A program made the position numbers and the translations under genes. The notes beneath the pieces were generated by a model. That model saw only the letters and a program-made list of their open reading frames with translations, searched no databases and was not told the DNA's origin. Positions 13,842 to 20,738 of a stretch of 20,738 nucleotides of DNA are shown here, one piece after another (position 1 is the first letter of the stretch; the number at the start of each line of letters is the position of its first letter). The DNA comes from SVFI01 sp045546735 (GTDB lineage Bacteria > Bacillota > Clostridia > Lachnospirales > Lachnospiraceae), in the NCBI GenBank assembly GCA_045546735.1, contig JAZQDJ010000150.1, forward strand, positions 1-20,738. The letters run 5' to 3'.

Positions 13842-16409
13842 ATGGGAATGTTTGAAAAAGTCTTCGGTACTCACAGTGAAAGAGAATTGAAGCGTATTGA
13901 GCCGATCGTAGATAAAATTGAAGCACTCAGAGATTCTATGATGGCATTATCGGATTATGAATTAAAAGACAAGACAAAAGAATTTAAAGCACGTTTAGCG
14001 GACGGCGAGACGCTTGACGATATTTTGGTAGAAGCATTTGCGGTTGTCAGAGAGGCCGGACGTCGTGTTTTGGATATGGAGCATTATCGTGTACAGCTGA
14101 TCGGTGGTATTATTCTGCATCAGGGACGTATTTCCGAGATGCGTACCGGTGAAGGTAAAACACTTGTTTCCACACTTCCGGCATATTTAAATGCATTAGA
14201 AGGAAAAGGAGTTCACATCGTAACAGTCAATGACTATCTTGCAAAGCGTGACGCGGAGTGGATGGGACAGATTCATGAGTTCCTCGGCCTTAAGGTTGGT
14301 GTAGTACTGAACTCCATGAATTCCGAAGAGCGTCGTGAGGCGTACGGATGCGATATCACATATGTTACGAACAATGAACTCGGTTTCGATTATCTTCGTG
14401 ACAACATGGTTATTTATAAAGAAGAACTTGTTCTTCGCGGTCTTAATTATGCAATCATCGACGAGGTCGACTCGGTTCTGATTGACGAGGCGCGTACGCC
14501 TCTTATTATTTCGGGCCAGAGCGGAAAATCTACGAAGCTTTATGAAGCCTGCGATATTCTTGCACGTCAGTTAAAACGCGGTAAGGATCAGGAAGAGCAG
14601 TCAAAGATGGATATTATCCTCGGTATTGAGCAGGAAGAGGATGGAGACTTCATTGTCAACGAAAAAGATAAGATTGTAAACCTGACAGCAGAAGGTGTGA
14701 GAAGAGTTGAACGCTTCTTCCAGATTGAAAACCTTGCAGATCCGGAGAATTTGGAAATCCAGCACAATGTTATTCTTGCGCTGCGTGCGCATCATTTGAT
14801 GTTCCGTGACCAGGATTACGTTGTAAAAGATAACCAGGTATGTATCGTAGATGAGTTCACCGGACGTATTATGCCGGGACGTCGCTATTCTGACGGTCTT
14901 CATCAGGCGATTGAAGCAAAAGAACATGTAAAAGTTATGCGTGAGACCAAATCTCTTGCAACGATTACATTCCAGAACTTCTTTAATAAATTTGATAAAA
15001 AAGCAGGTATGACCGGTACGGCTCTTACCGAAGAAAAAGAGTTCCGTGATATTTATTTCATGGACGTTATCGAGATTCCGACAAACCGTCCGGTAGCGCG
15101 TCAGGATTTACAGGATGCGGTTTATAAGACAAAGAAAGAAAAACTTCGCGCGGTAGTTGCTTCGGTAAAAGAGGCGCATGCGAAAGGTCAGCCGGTACTT
15201 GTAGGTACGATTACAATTGAGGCGTCAGAGGAAATCAGTAAGATGTTGACCCGTGAGGGTATTCACCATAAAGTCCTCAATGCGAAATTCCATGAGATGG
15301 AAGCAGAAATCGTAGCGGATGCAGGTATTCATGGCTCAGTAACGATTGCTACGAACATGGCAGGTCGTGGTACGGATATTAAGCTTGATGATGAAGCAAG
15401 GGCAGCGGGCGGACTTAAGATTATCGGTACAGAAAGACATGAGTCAAGACGTATCGACAACCAGCTTCGCGGTCGTGCAGGACGTCAGGGAGATCCGGGT
15501 GAGTCCCGTTTCTATATTTCACTTGAAGATGACCTTATGAGATTGTTCGGTTCTGAGCGTATGATTACAATGTTCAATGCACTCGGTATCGAGGAAGGCC
15601 AGGAAATCCAGCATAAGCTGTTGACAAAGGCGATTGAGACAGCACAGAGCAAAATCGAGAGCAACAACTATGCAATCCGTAAAGCACTTCTTGAGTATGA
15701 CCAGGTAATGAACGAGCAGCGTGAGATTATTTATGCAGAGCGTCTTCGTGTACTTAACGGCGAGAGCATGCGTGACGTAGTTTATAAGATGATTACCGAT
15801 ACAGTGGAAAATGCGGTGGATACATGCATTTCCGATGATGCTTCAAGTAAAGATTGGGATTTGAAAGAATTGAATCAGATTCTTCGTCCGATTGTTCCGA
15901 TTCAGCTTGTAATTCATGATAACATCAAGGGCATGAAGAAAAATGAGCTCAAACATACATTAAAAGAGCAGGCAGTAAAAATGTATGAGAGCAAAGAGAT
16001 GGAATTCCCGCAGGCAGAAGCTGTGCGTGAAGTAGAACGTGTCATTTTACTGAAAGTAATTGACCGTAAGTGGATGAACCACATTGATGATATGGAGCAG
16101 CTCCGTCAGGGTGTCAGCCTTCAGGCGTATGGACAAAGGGACCCTCTCGTAGAGTACAAACTTACCGGTTACGATATGTTTGATGCGATGACGGCCAATA
16201 TTCAGGAAGAGACCGTCAGATTATTGTTCAATATCCGTATCGAGCAGAAAGTAGAACGTGAGCAGGTTGCAAAGGTAACAGGTACTAACAAAGATGATAC
16301 CGTGCAGAAAGCTCCTGTCCGCCGCAGTGATGCGAAGGTATATCCGAATTCGCCTTGTCCGTGCGGCAGTGGCAAAAAATACAAAAACTGTTGTGGAAAA
16401 TTAGGTTAA
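13842..16409 (+). CDS. secA: Preprotein translocase ATPase SecA
   Basis: 855 aa. SecA is the ATPase motor that pushes unfolded preproteins through the SecYEG channel; it cycles between cytosol and membrane. All expected parts are visible: N-terminus MGMFEKVFGTHSERELKRI, Walker A GEGKT (103-107), Walker B DEVDSVLIDEARTPL (from 207), GRTGR-like FTGRIMPGRR, TNMAGRGTDIKL, RGRAGRQGDPG in the second nucleotide-binding domain, and the scaffold/wing region. The last 20 residues form the zinc-binding SEC-C motif (PCPCGSGKKYKNCCGK), which binds SecB or ribosomes in other bacteria. ATG 13842 is chosen by family similarity; AGGAG lies 12 bases upstream, a long spacing. It precedes prfB, a common Firmicute arrangement. 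Confidence 0.98.
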   Translation: MGMFEKVFGTHSERELKRIEPIVDKIEALRDSMMALSDYELKDKTKEFKARLADGETLDDILVEAFAVVREAGRRVLDMEHYRVQLIGGIILHQGRISEMRTGEGKTLVSTLPAYLNALEGKGVHIVTVNDYLAKRDAEWMGQIHEFLGLKVGVVLNSMNSEERREAYGCDITYVTNNELGFDYLRDNMVIYKEELVLRGLNYAIIDEVDSVLIDEARTPLIISGQSGKSTKLYEACDILARQLKRGKDQEEQSKMDIILGIEQEEDGDFIVNEKDKIVNLTAEGVRRVERFFQIENLADPENLEIQHNVILALRAHHLMFRDQDYVVKDNQVCIVDEFTGRIMPGRRYSDGLHQAIEAKEHVKVMRETKSLATITFQNFFNKFDKKAGMTGTALTEEKEFRDIYFMDVIEIPTNRPVARQDLQDAVYKTKKEKLRAVVASVKEAHAKGQPVLVGTITIEASEEISKMLTREGIHHKVLNAKFHEMEAEIVADAGIHGSVTIATNMAGRGTDIKLDDEARAAGGLKIIGTERHESRRIDNQLRGRAGRQGDPGESRFYISLEDDLMRLFGSERMITMFNALGIEEGQEIQHKLLTKAIETAQSKIESNNYAIRKALLEYDQVMNEQREIIYAERLRVLNGESMRDVVYKMITDTVENAVDTCISDDASSKDWDLKELNQILRPIVPIQLVIHDNIKGMKKNELKHTLKEQAVKMYESKEMEFPQAEAVREVERVILLKVIDRKWMNHIDDMEQLRQGVSLQAYGQRDPLVEYKLTGYDMFDAMTANIQEETVRLLFNIRIEQKVEREQVAKVTGTNKDDTVQKAPVRRSDAKVYPNSPCPCGSGKKYKNCCGKLG

Positions 16410-16417
16410 AACGAATG

Positions 16418-16448
16418 AAAACAGGCAGTGCCACGCTGCCTGTTTCTT
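16418..16448 (+). terminator. Hairpin between secA and prfB
   Basis: The 10-bp stem AAACAGGCAG (16419-16428) pairs with CTGCCTGTTT (16436-16445) around a 7-base loop, followed by only CTTAT. The U-tract is short and prfB begins 20 bases later with no room for its own promoter. Partial termination or mRNA processing that lowers prfB relative to secA seems likely. Confidence 0.7.
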
Positions 16449-16467
16449 ATCTAAGGTGGTGAAAAAA

Positions 16468-17578
16468 GTGGTAGAACTTGATCAGTTAAAACAAGAACTC
16501 AGTGCATATGAATCTCCACTTAAGGAAGTAAGGGATTCACTTTGACATCGCTAATAAAGAAAAGCGGATCGAAGAGTTAGAAAGAGAAATGGAAGCGCCG
16601 GATTTTTGGAATGATGCAGAGGCGGCGCAGGAAAAGACCAAGCGTCTTAAAAGCTTAAAAGATGACGTGGAAACATGTGACAAACTGTTTACGCAGTTTG
16701 ATGATATTCAGACGCTCATCGAGATGGGATATGAAGAAAATGATTCGGAACTGGCGCAGGAAGCCAGAGACGAGTTTGAAGAGTTTGTGCAGACACTGGA
16801 AAACATCCGTATCCGCACACTTCTTTCCGGAGAGTATGATAAATGCAATGCCATTATCAAAATCAATGCCGGAGCGGGCGGAACAGAGAGCTGTGACTGG
16901 GCGGCGATGCTTTATCGTATGTATACACGTTGGGCAGAACGTAAAGGCTTTGATTTGGAGGAACTTGATTTCCTTGAAGGAGATGAAGCGGGCATTAAGT
17001 CTGTCACCTTTCAGGTGAACGGGGAAAATGCCTATGGTTATCTTAAGTCAGAGAAGGGGGTACACAGACTGGTACGTATCTCGCCGTTTAATGCGCAGGG
17101 AAAACGCCAGACTTCGTTTGTATCTCTCGATGTTATGCCTGATATCGAAGAAGATGTCGATGTAGAAATTAAGGACGATGAACTTCGTGTAGATACGTAC
17201 CGAAGTTCCGGAGCCGGCGGACAGCATATTAATAAAACGTCTTCTGCCATCCGAATTACGCATCTTCCGACCGGTATTGTTGTGCAGTGTCAGAATGAAC
17301 GTAGTCAGCATATGAACCGTGATAAGGCGATGCAGATGCTCCGTGCAAAGTTGTATATGCTTAAGCAGGAAGCAAATGCAGAGAAACTTTCGGATATCCG
17401 CGGTGAACTAACAGAAATCGGATGGGGAAACCAGATCCGTTCGTATGTTATGCAACCGTACACGATGGTGAAAGACACCCGTACAAGTGCAGAAACAGGA
17501 AATGTGGATGCTGTTCTTGACGGCGATATTGATAAATTCATCAATGAATATTTGAAGTGGAAAAGCTTGGGAAATTAG
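16468..17578 (+). CDS. prfB: Peptide chain release factor 2, made by programmed +1 frameshift
   Basis: RF2 recognises UGA and UAA stop codons and releases the finished peptide. The gene starts at GTG 16468 with AAGGTGG 8 bases upstream and runs 25 codons to an in-frame TGA (16543-16545). A slip on CTT-TGA-C (16540-16546) moves the ribosome +1, and decoding continues from GAC 16544 to the stop at 17578, giving 369 aa. The AGGGA just before the slip site serves as the internal Shine-Dalgarno-like stimulator. The frame before the slip matches the RF2 N-terminus (ELDQLKQELSAY). The RF2 tripeptide SPF falls at 205-207 and the catalytic GGQ at 250-252, the same positions as in E. coli RF2. Frameshifting autoregulates RF2: low RF2 slows reading of UGA and favours the shift. 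Confidence 0.96.
16531..16546 (+). promoter_or_regulatory. prfB +1 frameshift site
   Basis: The site comprises the SD-like AGGGA (16531-16535), then TTCA, then the slippery CTT followed by TGA and C. The E. coli site has AGGGGG and TAT at the same spacing, so the stimulator here is shorter while the CTTTGAC core is identical. Confidence 0.93.
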
Positions 17579-17584
17579 AGCATG

Positions 17585-17640
17585 GCTCTGAAAAAATTTA
17601 GAGCCGACATTCGAAAATTCGCATGGCTCTGAATGTTTTT
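17585..17640 (+). terminator. Probable prfB terminator with alternative pairings
   Basis: GGCTCT occurs twice (17585-17590 and 17625-17630), inside a 12-base direct repeat CATGGCTCTGAA. AGAGCC (17600-17605) can pair with either copy. ACATTC (17607-17612) pairs with GAATGT (17631-17636), followed by TTTTC. The hairpin pair 17585/17600 plus 17607/17631 would make a weak terminator; the other pairing crosses it and would form an H-type pseudoknot. Confidence 0.5.
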
Positions 17641-17650
17641 CAAAAAAAGC

Positions 17651-17683
17651 AATGTAACCTCTTGACATAATAGAGGTTACATT
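17651..17683. promoter_or_regulatory. Perfect 12-bp inverted repeat, operator-like
   Basis: AATGTAACCTCT (17651-17662) and AGAGGTTACATT (17672-17683) are exact complements with a 9-base gap. The left arm ends on the first base of the -35 hexamer TTGACA and the right arm fills most of the spacer of the tRNA promoter, as expected for a repressor or MerR-type operator. Read leftward, the hairpin is followed by GCTTTTTTTG and would also work as a terminator. Confidence 0.6.
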
Positions 17684-17690
17684 GTAAAAT
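17662..17690 (+). promoter_or_regulatory. Near-consensus promoter of tRNA-Arg
   Basis: TTGACA (17662-17667) and TAAAAT (17685-17690) are separated by 17 bases, so it should be a strong sigma-A promoter. The start near 17697 leaves about 27 bases of leader to be removed by RNase P. Confidence 0.8.
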
Positions 17691-17723
17691 ACTTAATGTT
17701 GTCGGTGCTAAGCCGATGAATAT

Positions 17724-17797
17724 GTGCGCGTAGCTCAGCTGGATAGAGCGTTTGACTACGGATCAAAAGGTCGGGAGTTCGAATCTTCTCGCGCACG
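17724..17797 (+). tRNA. tRNA-Arg (anticodon ACG)
   Basis: 74 bases folding as a complete cloverleaf. The acceptor is GTGCGCG (17724-17730) with CGCGCAC (17790-17796) and discriminator G. The D arm carries GCTC..GAGC. The anticodon stem is TTTGA/TCAAA around loop CTACGGA with ACG at 17758-17760, and the T arm is GGGAG-TTCGAAT-CTTCT with two G-U pairs. The 3' CCA is not encoded. After A34-to-inosine editing the ACG anticodon reads CGU, CGC and CGA. It has its own promoter and terminator. tRNA-Arg genes are common integration sites, but no integrase or duplicated 3' end is visible here. Confidence 0.96.
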
Positions 17798-17799
17798 CT

Positions 17800-17838
17800 A
17801 AAAGGAAGTCTTCATATGAGACTTCCTTTTTTATTTTT
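17800..17838 (+). terminator. Terminator after tRNA-Arg
   Basis: The 12-bp stem AAAAGGAAGTCT (17800-17811) pairs with AGACTTCCTTTT (17819-17830) around a 7-base loop, followed by TTATTTTT. It lies between convergent genes; leftward activity for the MerR gene is possible, but with only four Ts in the tail. Confidence 0.92.
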
Positions 17839-17842
17839 GTAT

Positions 17843-18646
17843 TTATCTTTTTAAAAATAAAAGCTGCAATTCCAGTGATGCATCAGAATCGCTTTGGGCG
17901 ATATCTTCTTTGAGCAGATCTGTTTCGACCAAAAGGTAATGATCTTTCTTTTCCAAATTTAGTAAGGAAGGGAAGAATGAGTCTGCTTCTTCGATTTGAT
18001 GTTTATTTTCCTTTCTTACATAATAAGAACCTTCCGGAAGAGTGCGGGCTCCGAGCTTTTCGAGTGCTTCTTTTGATGCGGAGGAAAAGTCTGCGTGTAC
18101 AAAGACGTATTTTTGTACTTTTTTTCCTGTTCCTTCATATAATAAGCCCGAAGGATAGGAAGCTGTGATACCGCTGCGCTGCGCCTCGACAAAGAGGGCG
18201 AGAAGTTTGTGATTATAGCGGTCACATGTCGTCACTTCATCAAAAGGAATTGTCAAAATCTGACGCTTTTCGATATTGCGCGATGGGACAGCACTGCCGG
18301 GTTCGGATTCTAACATACGGATTGTCTGCTGAAGAGTGTCGATGCTGTTTCGCATCGATTTGATTTTTTCTTCGGCGAGAGCCTTCCCGTCAAATAAAAG
18401 GTTCTGCAGATTGATTTTCCCGTTTGCATCATAATATTTCGGGAAACTCTTTAAAGGAATACCGAATTCAATGCAGAGAGTAATTGCATCAAGTAAAAAG
18501 AGTTGTTCTTCTTTATAATATCTGTAATTCGTCGCTTCATTAATATAAGCCGGCTTTAAAATACCGATTTCGTCATAATAGCGGAGCGATTTAATGCTGA
18601 CATTTTTAAGTTTTGAAACTTTTCCGATGGATAAATATCCTTTCAT
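17843..18646 (-). CDS. MerR-family regulator with GyrI-like effector domain
   Basis: 267 aa. The N-terminal winged helix-turn-helix is clear (YLSIGKVSKLKNVSIKSLRYYDEIGILKPAYINEATNYRYY is its region, residues 3-43). A linker coiled coil follows (about 85-112, KIKSMRNSIDTLQQTIRMLES). A C-terminal half of about 150 residues, starting after EKRQILTIPFDEVTT, resembles the GyrI/BmrR effector-binding fold used to sense small, often lipophilic, molecules. The true start is ATG 18646 with GAGGT 4 bases upstream; the frame stays open to 18874 but crosses its own promoter region. Such regulators dimerise and often twist promoters with a 19-bp spacer. It is divergent from cls, so control of cls and of itself is plausible. 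Not a named regulator as far as I can tell. Confidence 0.9.
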   Translation of the reverse strand: MKGYLSIGKVSKLKNVSIKSLRYYDEIGILKPAYINEATNYRYYKEEQLFLLDAITLCIEFGIPLKSFPKYYDANGKINLQNLLFDGKALAEEKIKSMRNSIDTLQQTIRMLESEPGSAVPSRNIEKRQILTIPFDEVTTCDRYNHKLLALFVEAQRSGITASYPSGLLYEGTGKKVQKYVFVHADFSSASKEALEKLGARTLPEGSYYVRKENKHQIEEADSFFPSLLNLEKKDHYLLVETDLLKEDIAQSDSDASLELQLLFLKR

Positions 18647-18674
18647 AAGTACCTCACATGTTTTCTGAGATTGT

Positions 18675-18705
18675 AATATACTGTAAGTATGACATAAACG
18701 GACAA
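18675..18705 (-). promoter_or_regulatory. Candidate MerR-type promoter with 19-bp spacer and dyad
   Basis: On the minus strand TTGTCC (18705-18700) and TATATT (18680-18675) are separated by 19 bases, the unusual spacing of MerR-activated promoters. The dyad ATACT-GTA-AGTAT (18678-18690) overlaps the -10 and spacer. A competing reading with 17-bp spacing uses TTTATG and TACAAT slightly downstream. Confidence 0.45.
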
Positions 18706-18779
18706 AAACAACAATATGAAATTTTTTTATTAAAACTATATAAAAAAACAAAGCAAACAATTTATTGTCTGAAAAAACA

Positions 18780-18788
18780 TGATAAAAT
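18780..18788 (+). promoter_or_regulatory. Probable cls promoter, extended -10
   Basis: TGATAAAAT at 18780-18788 is a TGn extended -10 with TAAAAT; the -35 is poor (TTTATT at 16-bp spacing). A start near 18795 rules out translation from the ATG at 18779. Confidence 0.5.
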
Positions 18789-18823
18789 GGAAAAAACAGG
18801 TACTCGAAAGGCAGGTGGGTGTT

Positions 18824-20410
18824 ATGGAGGAAAAACTGAATATCCGTTTTAAGGCCAAGGCCCGCAAGGCACATGAAAAAGGAAAGAATGCGCTGTTTAA
18901 GCTTTTGTTTGGGCGAACCATGATTACCTTGGTTTTGATTTTTCTTCAGATTTATTTTATCTATGAAGTGGTTGCACGCGTGCAGTATTCAAATACGGTA
19001 AAAGGAATCTTTGATATACTCGGCGCTGCGGCGATTATTTACATCATAAACAGTGAGGAAAATCCGGCGTTTAAGCTTACATGGATTTTGCCGATTTGTC
19101 TGTTTCCGGTATTCGGAATTGCGTTTTATCTTTTTATTATGTTGAATCCCGGAAATCGTACGTTGCAAAAATATCTCGGAATACGGATCGATGAGACGAA
19201 ACCGTATTTGCAGACAGAATACCGTGTAGTGGAAAAATTAAAAAAAGAAGACAGCGGAATCCGGAATCTCGGCCGCTATATTCAAAAGTACAATCATTTT
19301 CCGACATATGACCATACAAAAGTAAGTTTCTTTGCGAGCGGAGAAGATAAGTACAAAGATTTAATGGAGGAGCTGCAAAAAGCAGAGAAATTTATTTTCC
19401 TTGAGTACTTCATTATTAATCGCGGACAGGTGTGGGATTCTATATTAATGGTGCTGGAAGAAAAAGCAAAGCAAGGTGTGGAAGTTCGTGTATTGTATGA
19501 CGGAATGTGTTCGCTTGTGGCACTTCCGCATAATTATCCGAAAGAATTAGAGAAAAGAGGGATTAAGGCGAAAGTCTTTGCGCCGATTAAGCCTCTTTTG
19601 TCAACCCACCAAAATAACAGGGATCATCGTAAGGTTCTCGTGATTGACGGTAAGATTGCTTACAATGGCGGTATTAATCTTGCAGATGAATATATGAATA
19701 AGAAGAAACGCTACGGGCATTGGAAAGATACGGCTGTTAAATTGGAAGGTGATGCGGTAAAAAGTTTTACGCTGATGTTTTTGCAGATGTGGAATTTAAC
19801 GGAGCGTGGCATCGGGGAATATGAGAAATACATTCTCCCGCCGACAGGTATGAATTTCGGGGATGGATTTGTGATTCCGTATAATGATGACCCGACAAAT
19901 CGCTTGGATATCGCCGAGTGTGTGTATTTGGATATTATCAATCAAGCGACAGACTATGTGCATATTATGACGCCGTATCTGATTATTGATAACGAAATGG
20001 CGACGGCGCTTTCTTTTGCAGCCAGACGCGGTGTGGATGTAAAAATTATTCTACCGGGGATTCCGGATAAAAAATCGGTGTATGCGATTGCAAGAACCTA
20101 TTATCCGCAGCTTCTTGCCGCGGGGGTTAAGATTTATGAGTATACACCGGGATTTGTACATGCGAAAGAGTTTATTTCCGATGATTGCAAGGCAGTAGTG
20201 GGAACGATTAATTTGGATTTTCGAAGTCTGTATGAGCATTTTGAATGCGGAACCTATATTTATAAAAATCCGGTTGTCCATGAGATTGAAAAAGATTTCA
20301 GTGCGACCTTGAAAAAGTGTCGGAAAGTCGATTATCAGTATTATGTGGATCTTCCGTGGTGGTATCGAATCACAGGGCATGTGCTCAGACTCTTTGGGCC
20401 GCTTGTATAA
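18824..20410 (+). CDS. cls: Cardiolipin synthase (phospholipase D type)
   Basis: 528 aa. It joins two phosphatidylglycerol molecules into cardiolipin and glycerol at the cytoplasmic membrane. Two hydrophobic segments near the N-terminus (about residues 24-45 and 50-65) and a third (75-100) anchor it. The two HKD catalytic motifs are HRKVLVID at 268-275 and HAKEFISD at 446-453, each followed by the usual Gly/Asn block (GKIAYNGGINLADEY; GTINLDFRSLYEHFE). ATG 18824 with AGGTGGG upstream is preferred; GTG 18815 is an alternative. The longer frame from 18779 begins upstream of the predicted transcription start. The gene is divergent from the MerR regulator, with 177 bases between start codons, and ends at a strong terminator. 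Confidence 0.94.
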   Translation: MEEKLNIRFKAKARKAHEKGKNALFKLLFGRTMITLVLIFLQIYFIYEVVARVQYSNTVKGIFDILGAAAIIYIINSEENPAFKLTWILPICLFPVFGIAFYLFIMLNPGNRTLQKYLGIRIDETKPYLQTEYRVVEKLKKEDSGIRNLGRYIQKYNHFPTYDHTKVSFFASGEDKYKDLMEELQKAEKFIFLEYFIINRGQVWDSILMVLEEKAKQGVEVRVLYDGMCSLVALPHNYPKELEKRGIKAKVFAPIKPLLSTHQNNRDHRKVLVIDGKIAYNGGINLADEYMNKKKRYGHWKDTAVKLEGDAVKSFTLMFLQMWNLTERGIGEYEKYILPPTGMNFGDGFVIPYNDDPTNRLDIAECVYLDIINQATDYVHIMTPYLIIDNEMATALSFAARRGVDVKIILPGIPDKKSVYAIARTYYPQLLAAGVKIYEYTPGFVHAKEFISDDCKAVVGTINLDFRSLYEHFECGTYIYKNPVVHEIEKDFSATLKKCRKVDYQYYVDLPWWYRITGHVLRLFGPLV

Positions 20411-20411
20411 A

Positions 20412-20454
20412 AGGAGTTGTTGCACTATAGGTGTGCAACAACTCCTCGTTTTTT
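20412..20454. terminator. Terminator after cls
   Basis: The perfect 14-bp stem AGGAGTTGTTGCAC (20412-20425) pairs with GTGCAACAACTCCT (20433-20446) around a 7-base loop, followed by CGTTTTTTG. It separates cls from the convergent GH94 gene and may serve both. Confidence 0.95.
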
Positions 20455-20466
20455 GTTATCAATAGA

Positions 20467-20738
20467 TTAACCCATAACAACTTCAACAGTATGTGTTTTG
20501 CCGTCGCCGAATGCAGGAATAACATTTCCTTCAATTGCATTTCCGTCAACAACAACGCTCTTAACGCCTTTGCATACATGATCAGGGTTAGAAACCTTAA
20601 TATCGTAAGTAGCACCGCGGAACTGACGAGTTGCAGATAATCCGTCCCAAGCAGCCGGGATAGAAGGATCAATCTTTAATCCGTCGAAGTCAGCCTGTAC
20701 ACCTAAGATGTACTGAGAAATAAGTCGGATCGTAGCCA
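20467..20738 (-). CDS. GH94 glycoside phosphorylase, C-terminal fragment (cellobiose phosphorylase-like)
   Basis: The last 89 codons of a leftward gene cut by the window edge; the stop TAA is at 20469-20467. The sequence reads ISQYILGVQADFDGLKIDP, then IPAAWDGLSATRQFRGATY, KVSNPDHVCKGVKSVVVDG and IPAFGDGKTHTVEVVMG. This matches the conserved C-terminal lid/jelly-roll end of GH94 enzymes, especially cellobiose phosphorylases, which split cellobiose with phosphate into glucose 1-phosphate and glucose in the cytoplasm. Cellodextrin or laminaribiose phosphorylases cannot be excluded because the catalytic domain is outside the window. Codon use is regular (many GTT, GCT and GAC codons), suggesting good expression. 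Confidence 0.88.
   Translation of the reverse strand, partial: ATIRLISQYILGVQADFDGLKIDPSIPAAWDGLSATRQFRGATYDIKVSNPDHVCKGVKSVVVDGNAIEGNVIPAFGDGKTHTVEVVMG

Noticed and set aside
16543..16545. Apparent nonsense mutation in prfB
   Set aside because: The TGA sits in the conserved CTTTGAC frameshift site, so the gene is intact and not a pseudogene.
17724..17797. tRNA-Arg as the attachment site of an integrated element
   Set aside because: No integrase, excisionase or duplicated tRNA 3' end is present; the flanks are core genes.
18647..18874. N-terminal extension of the MerR regulator
   Set aside because: The helix-turn-helix of this family begins within a few residues of the start; the extension is hydrophobic and crosses the intergenic promoters and the start of cls.
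20385..20672. 95-codon minus-strand frame over the cls terminator
   Set aside because: Out of frame with the clear GH94 C-terminus on the same strand and runs through the terminator hairpin.
1..20738. CRISPR array, toxin-antitoxin pair, restriction or phage-defence genes
   Set aside because: No regularly spaced repeats and no proteins of these families were seen on either strand.

Overview
The window looks like a chromosomal stretch from a low- to mid-GC anaerobic Firmicute, most likely a butyrate-producing member of the Lachnospiraceae (Clostridia). The reasons are the ptb-buk butyrate pair, an archaeal-type IMP cyclohydrolase next to a stand-alone AICAR transformylase, a prfB gene with the +1 frameshift, strong AGGAGG-type ribosome sites, and the start of a GH94 phosphorylase. 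There is no phage, transposase, CRISPR array or rRNA. Most of the window is ordinary core metabolism and housekeeping; the less ordinary material lies in the intergenic regions.

Layout, left to right. (1) Rightward group 1-2725: the 3' part of a YARHG-domain protein, a 128-aa unknown protein and a ketopantoate-reductase-family oxidoreductase, closed by a bidirectional terminator. (2) Leftward operon 5438-2773: a C_GCAxxG_C_C-type cysteine protein, a membrane-anchored alpha/beta-hydrolase (lipase-like) and an unknown four-helix membrane protein. (3) Rightward group 5725-9089: purO and AICAR transformylase, which together do the last two steps of IMP synthesis, then a divergent SLC13/DASS transporter. 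(4) A Na+/Pi cotransporter with a PhoU-like tail (9250-11049), preceded by a promoter and an 11-bp-periodic PhoP-box-like array. (5) Leftward ptb-buk operon (13113-11108), converging on the transporter at a shared terminator. (6) A 728-bp gene-free stretch holding the ptb and secA promoters and a GC-richer cluster of small hairpins. (7) secA and prfB rightward; prfB needs a programmed +1 frameshift and starts at GTG. (8) tRNA-Arg(ACG), whose near-consensus promoter is overlapped by a perfect 12-bp inverted repeat. (9) A MerR-family regulator (leftward) divergent from a cardiolipin synthase (rightward). (10) The C-terminal 89 residues of a leftward GH94 (cellobiose phosphorylase-like) enzyme cut by the window edge.

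How the genes relate: PurO and the transformylase replace the usual fused PurH. Ptb and Buk convert butyryl-CoA to butyrate with ATP formation. SecA and RF2 form the common Firmicute secA-prfB pair. The MerR/cls pair may link membrane lipid composition to an effector-sensing regulator, but this rests only on their arrangement. I found no convincing new multi-gene system. The best candidates for a second look are regulatory or structural DNA (tRNA promoter palindrome, PhoP-like box, hairpin cluster before secA, 84-bp palindromic element before purO) and the membrane-hydrolase operon.
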